NCBI RefSeq assembly: GCF_000146065.2
Contig: NC_020449.1
Span: forward strand, 434,001-498,000
Direction of reading: 5' to 3'
Source of the DNA: Candidatus Cloacimonas acidaminovorans str. Evry
Lineage (GTDB): Bacteria > Cloacimonadota > Cloacimonadia > Cloacimonadales > Cloacimonadaceae
DNA: 64,000 bases
In this document: one piece after another, positions 62,382 through 64,000 of the stretch
How the letters are laid out: every line of letters begins with the position of its first letter
Position numbering within the stretch: the stretch's first letter is position 1
Translations under genes and position numbers: made by a program
Notes under the pieces: generated by a model
Seen by the model: only the letters and a program-made list of their open reading frames with translations
Databases searched by the model: none
Told to the model about the DNA's origin: nothing

Positions 62382-63559
62382 ACCTGTTCCTCAATATAAA
62401 TTTTATGCAGGGTTTTTACCGCTGCGGCACAATTTTGGTCTGGCAGTAGAAGTTCTATGCTTTGTTCGTTATTAAAGCTCCGCAGGATGTTAAAATTTTG
62501 GCAGTTTTCCATTACAGTTGCCAAAAAAGCAGGGTCGTGACCTAAACCCAATCCGATAAGATTTACAAAAGCCAAATCGCCTTTTTTGCTGATTGGCTTT
62601 GTATTTCTTTCCTGCAGAAAATAGTCCACTTCCGTTTCATATTTGCTTTCTACAAAAAGTTCCAGAAGACCTTCATTGACAAAGCTTTTATAAATTTCAT
62701 AATACCAGTCGCTAAGAGTTTTCAGCACTTTTACATTAAGCGGGAAAGTATATCTCAGTAATGCATTTTTATGAGCAATAGCAGTCACCTTGCGTTCTTC
62801 CATATTATTTTCCTCATTGTTTTCTGTCATTTTATTGGTTATCAGCGAACCGGGTGCAAAAGTGAAAGATGATTTTACTTCCACTTCCACACCGTATTTA
62901 AGAGCGTATTCCACAGCTCGGGGATGTAAGACCTTAGAGCCATTATAACAAAGAGTTAACATCAGCTCCGGGCTGATTTGTCTCAATAATTTCGGCTTTT
63001 CCACAAGCTTGGGATCAGCAGTAAAAACTCCGTCCACATCTGTATAAATTTCGCATTTATTTGCCTTTAAATAACAAGCTAAAGCAACTGCAGAAGTATC
63101 AGAACCGCCACGTCCCAAAGTAGTTATTTCTTTACTGGTGCTAACACCTTGAAAACCCGCTACAATAACTACTTTTCCCTTTTCCAGTTCTTCTTGTATG
63201 CGAAAGGCATTTACTTTCAAAATCCGGGCATTACCATGCTTTTCATCGGTTATTATTCCGCTTTGAGAACCGGTAAATGAAATAGAGGGAATTCCTTCTT
63301 CCATTAAAGCTAACGACAATAAACTCATACTGATCCGTTCACCAGCCGTCAATAACATATCCAATTCCCGACGCGATGGATGCTTGGAAATCCCGTAAGC
63401 TAAAGAAAATAGTTCATCCGTTGTTTTAGCCATCGCCGAAACAACTAAAACAAGACCTTCTCCTTTGTGGTATTCACTGGTTAATCTATGAGCTATGTTA
63501 CGGATTAAATCAATGTTACCAACTGAAGTTCCGCCGAATTTTTTCACTATTATTGCCAT
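62378..63559 (-). CDS. lysC: Aspartate kinase
   Basis: The 393-residue monofunctional aspartokinase starts at the ATG ending at 63559 (AIIVKKFGGTSVG is the conserved N-terminus); longer frames upstream carry no family sequence. It has KFGGTSV, FTGSQSGIITDE, VAGFQGVSTSKEITTLGRGG, CEIYTDVDGVFTADPKL and a C-terminal ACT-like regulatory part (about 265-393). It phosphorylates aspartate in the lysine/threonine/methionine pathway and is usually feedback-regulated through ACT. The C-terminal domain is shorter than two full ACT repeats of many homologues. It leads the minus-strand run with metG. Confidence 0.92.
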   Translation of the reverse strand: MAIIVKKFGGTSVGNIDLIRNIAHRLTSEYHKGEGLVLVVSAMAKTTDELFSLAYGISKHPSRRELDMLLTAGERISMSLLSLALMEEGIPSISFTGSQSGIITDEKHGNARILKVNAFRIQEELEKGKVVIVAGFQGVSTSKEITTLGRGGSDTSAVALACYLKANKCEIYTDVDGVFTADPKLVEKPKLLRQISPELMLTLCYNGSKVLHPRAVEYALKYGVEVEVKSSFTFAPGSLITNKMTENNEENNMEERKVTAIAHKNALLRYTFPLNVKVLKTLSDWYYEIYKSFVNEGLLELFVESKYETEVDYFLQERNTKPISKKGDLAFVNLIGLGLGHDPAFLATVMENCQNFNILRSFNNEQSIELLLPDQNCAAAVKTLHKIYIEEQV

Positions 63560-63620
63560 ATCTTTCTTTATTTCAAGATTTGTAGTTGCTGTCAAGGAAA
63601 AAAATCTTGCTTTCTTAATA

Positions 63621-63689
63621 GCATTGCTTTAGCATTACGGACTCATTGCTAATGCCATTAGTAATGGGTAAGCAATGGGTAAGCAATGC
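63621..63689. repeat. 69-bp imperfect palindrome (GCAATGGG family), copy 2
   Basis: The right arm GTAATGGGTAAGCAATGG with GTAAGCAATGC matches 34731-34799; the left arm is GCATTGCTTTAGCATTACGG. Flanking TTAATA and TATTAA extend the inverted ends, so TTAATAGCATTGC pairs perfectly with GCAATGCTATTAA. Confidence 0.7.
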
Positions 63690-63836
63690 TATTAAGGAAG
63701 AAAATGGAATTATATTTATTTAGTAGGAGTTAGGAGAATTCCTGCTTTCTGTTTTAACTCACAATTTTTTATTTGGGAAACCATCTATAGCGCGGTTGGA
63801 AGTGAAAAAGCAAGAGGACTGTTTATAATTGGGAAA

Positions 63837-63928
63837 GCAGGTGAAAATTGTAAGTCAAAACTTTCTCGCAGGTGAAAATTGTGAGTCAAAACTTTCCCGC
63901 AGGTGAAAATTGTGAGTCAAAACTTTCT
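63837..63928. repeat. 31-bp tandem repeat, three copies
   Basis: Three units starting GCAGGTGAAAATTGTRAGTC at 63837, 63868 and 63899 follow each other exactly 31 nt apart and differ in only a few bases. A degenerate inverted unit lies at 63740-63769. Such clustered terminal repeats occur at ends of IS21-family elements, so an insertion sequence may start just right of the window; this is inference. Confidence 0.75.
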
Positions 63929-64000
63929 AAATCATAAATTTTCCAAGTTTTCCCTGGTATCCCTATTAAATTCACTCTTCATTTCAAGAGGAGCATTTTT

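Larger units (their letters stand above)
63560..64000. other. Right-edge gap with palindrome and tandem repeats
   Basis: It holds the lysC promoter region, the 69-bp palindrome at 63621-63689, an inverted copy (63740-63769) of a 31-bp unit and the direct array at 63837-63928. No gene is seen before the window end; TTTCAAGAGGAGCAT near 63983 could be an RBS of a gene beginning just beyond. Confidence 0.5.

Noticed and set aside
63837-63928. 31-bp repeats considered as a CRISPR
   Set aside because: The units abut directly with no spacers.

Overview
The window comes from a low-GC Gram-negative bacterium with compact, strongly operonic gene order (many 1-8 nt ATGA/TTGA overlaps) and several TTG starts. 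The gene mix fits an amino-acid-fermenting member of Candidatus Cloacimonadota (Cloacimonas-like) or a close relative: PorV-like barrels and a gingipain-fold PorU-like protein, FlgD-type and type-IX-secretion-like C-terminal domains, a ThrE-type threonine/serine exporter, butyrate kinase, short-type ProRS and MetRS with a C-terminal tRNA-binding domain. The taxon is inferred from gene content, not from a marker gene.

Layout. 1-9.6 kb (+): envelope proteins (a membrane-tethered HTH protein and a Wzi-like barrel), comEC, a MutS-like ATPase, a split ThrE exporter and an HD phosphohydrolase. 9.6-15.2 kb: a decayed NtrC-type regulator fragment, a DUF1292 protein (-), butyrate kinase, a secreted clostripain-like protease, a cluster of four perfect DnaA boxes, a SpoU methyltransferase and a TRL-family lipoprotein. 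15.2-21 kb (+): tdk, yggT, divIVA, punA, a DksA-like zinc-finger protein, lspA and secreted proteins. A tRNA-Arg(ACG) with its own terminator follows at 21.6 kb. 21.7-29.4 kb (+): an ABC lipid/glycan exporter and six glycosyltransferases, probably for lipooligosaccharide core or surface glycan. 29.4-30.9 kb: tatD and tcdA. 31.0-34.3 kb (-): myo-inositol-1-phosphate synthase, a TagF-like phosphotransferase and a nucleotidyltransferase, a plausible phospho-inositol decoration route. 34.9-38.0 kb (+): hutI and a pseudokinase fused to a formylglycine-enzyme-like domain. 38.7-53.3 kb (+): proS, cinA, purD, a PorU-like protein, a PorV-like barrel, a lipoprotein, an SLBB protein, a Wzc-like tyrosine kinase with twelve consecutive tyrosines, and ispE. 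54.0-63.6 kb (-): lysC, metG, then spoIID-like, hslO, an FG-GAP/UnbV protein and a guanine-deaminase-like amidohydrolase.

The intergenic gaps are rich in small repeats: a ~75-bp family (three copies), 69-bp imperfect palindromes, GTAAC-rich palindromes, an 88-bp tandem array, a 31-bp tandem array at the right edge, and scattered degenerate CGCAGATT-type sequences. I found no CRISPR array, no intact transposase and no phage genes. The observations most worth follow-up are the DnaA-box cluster, the pseudokinase-FGE fusion, the inositol/TagF/nucleotidyltransferase cluster, the repeat families and the PorU-PorV pair.
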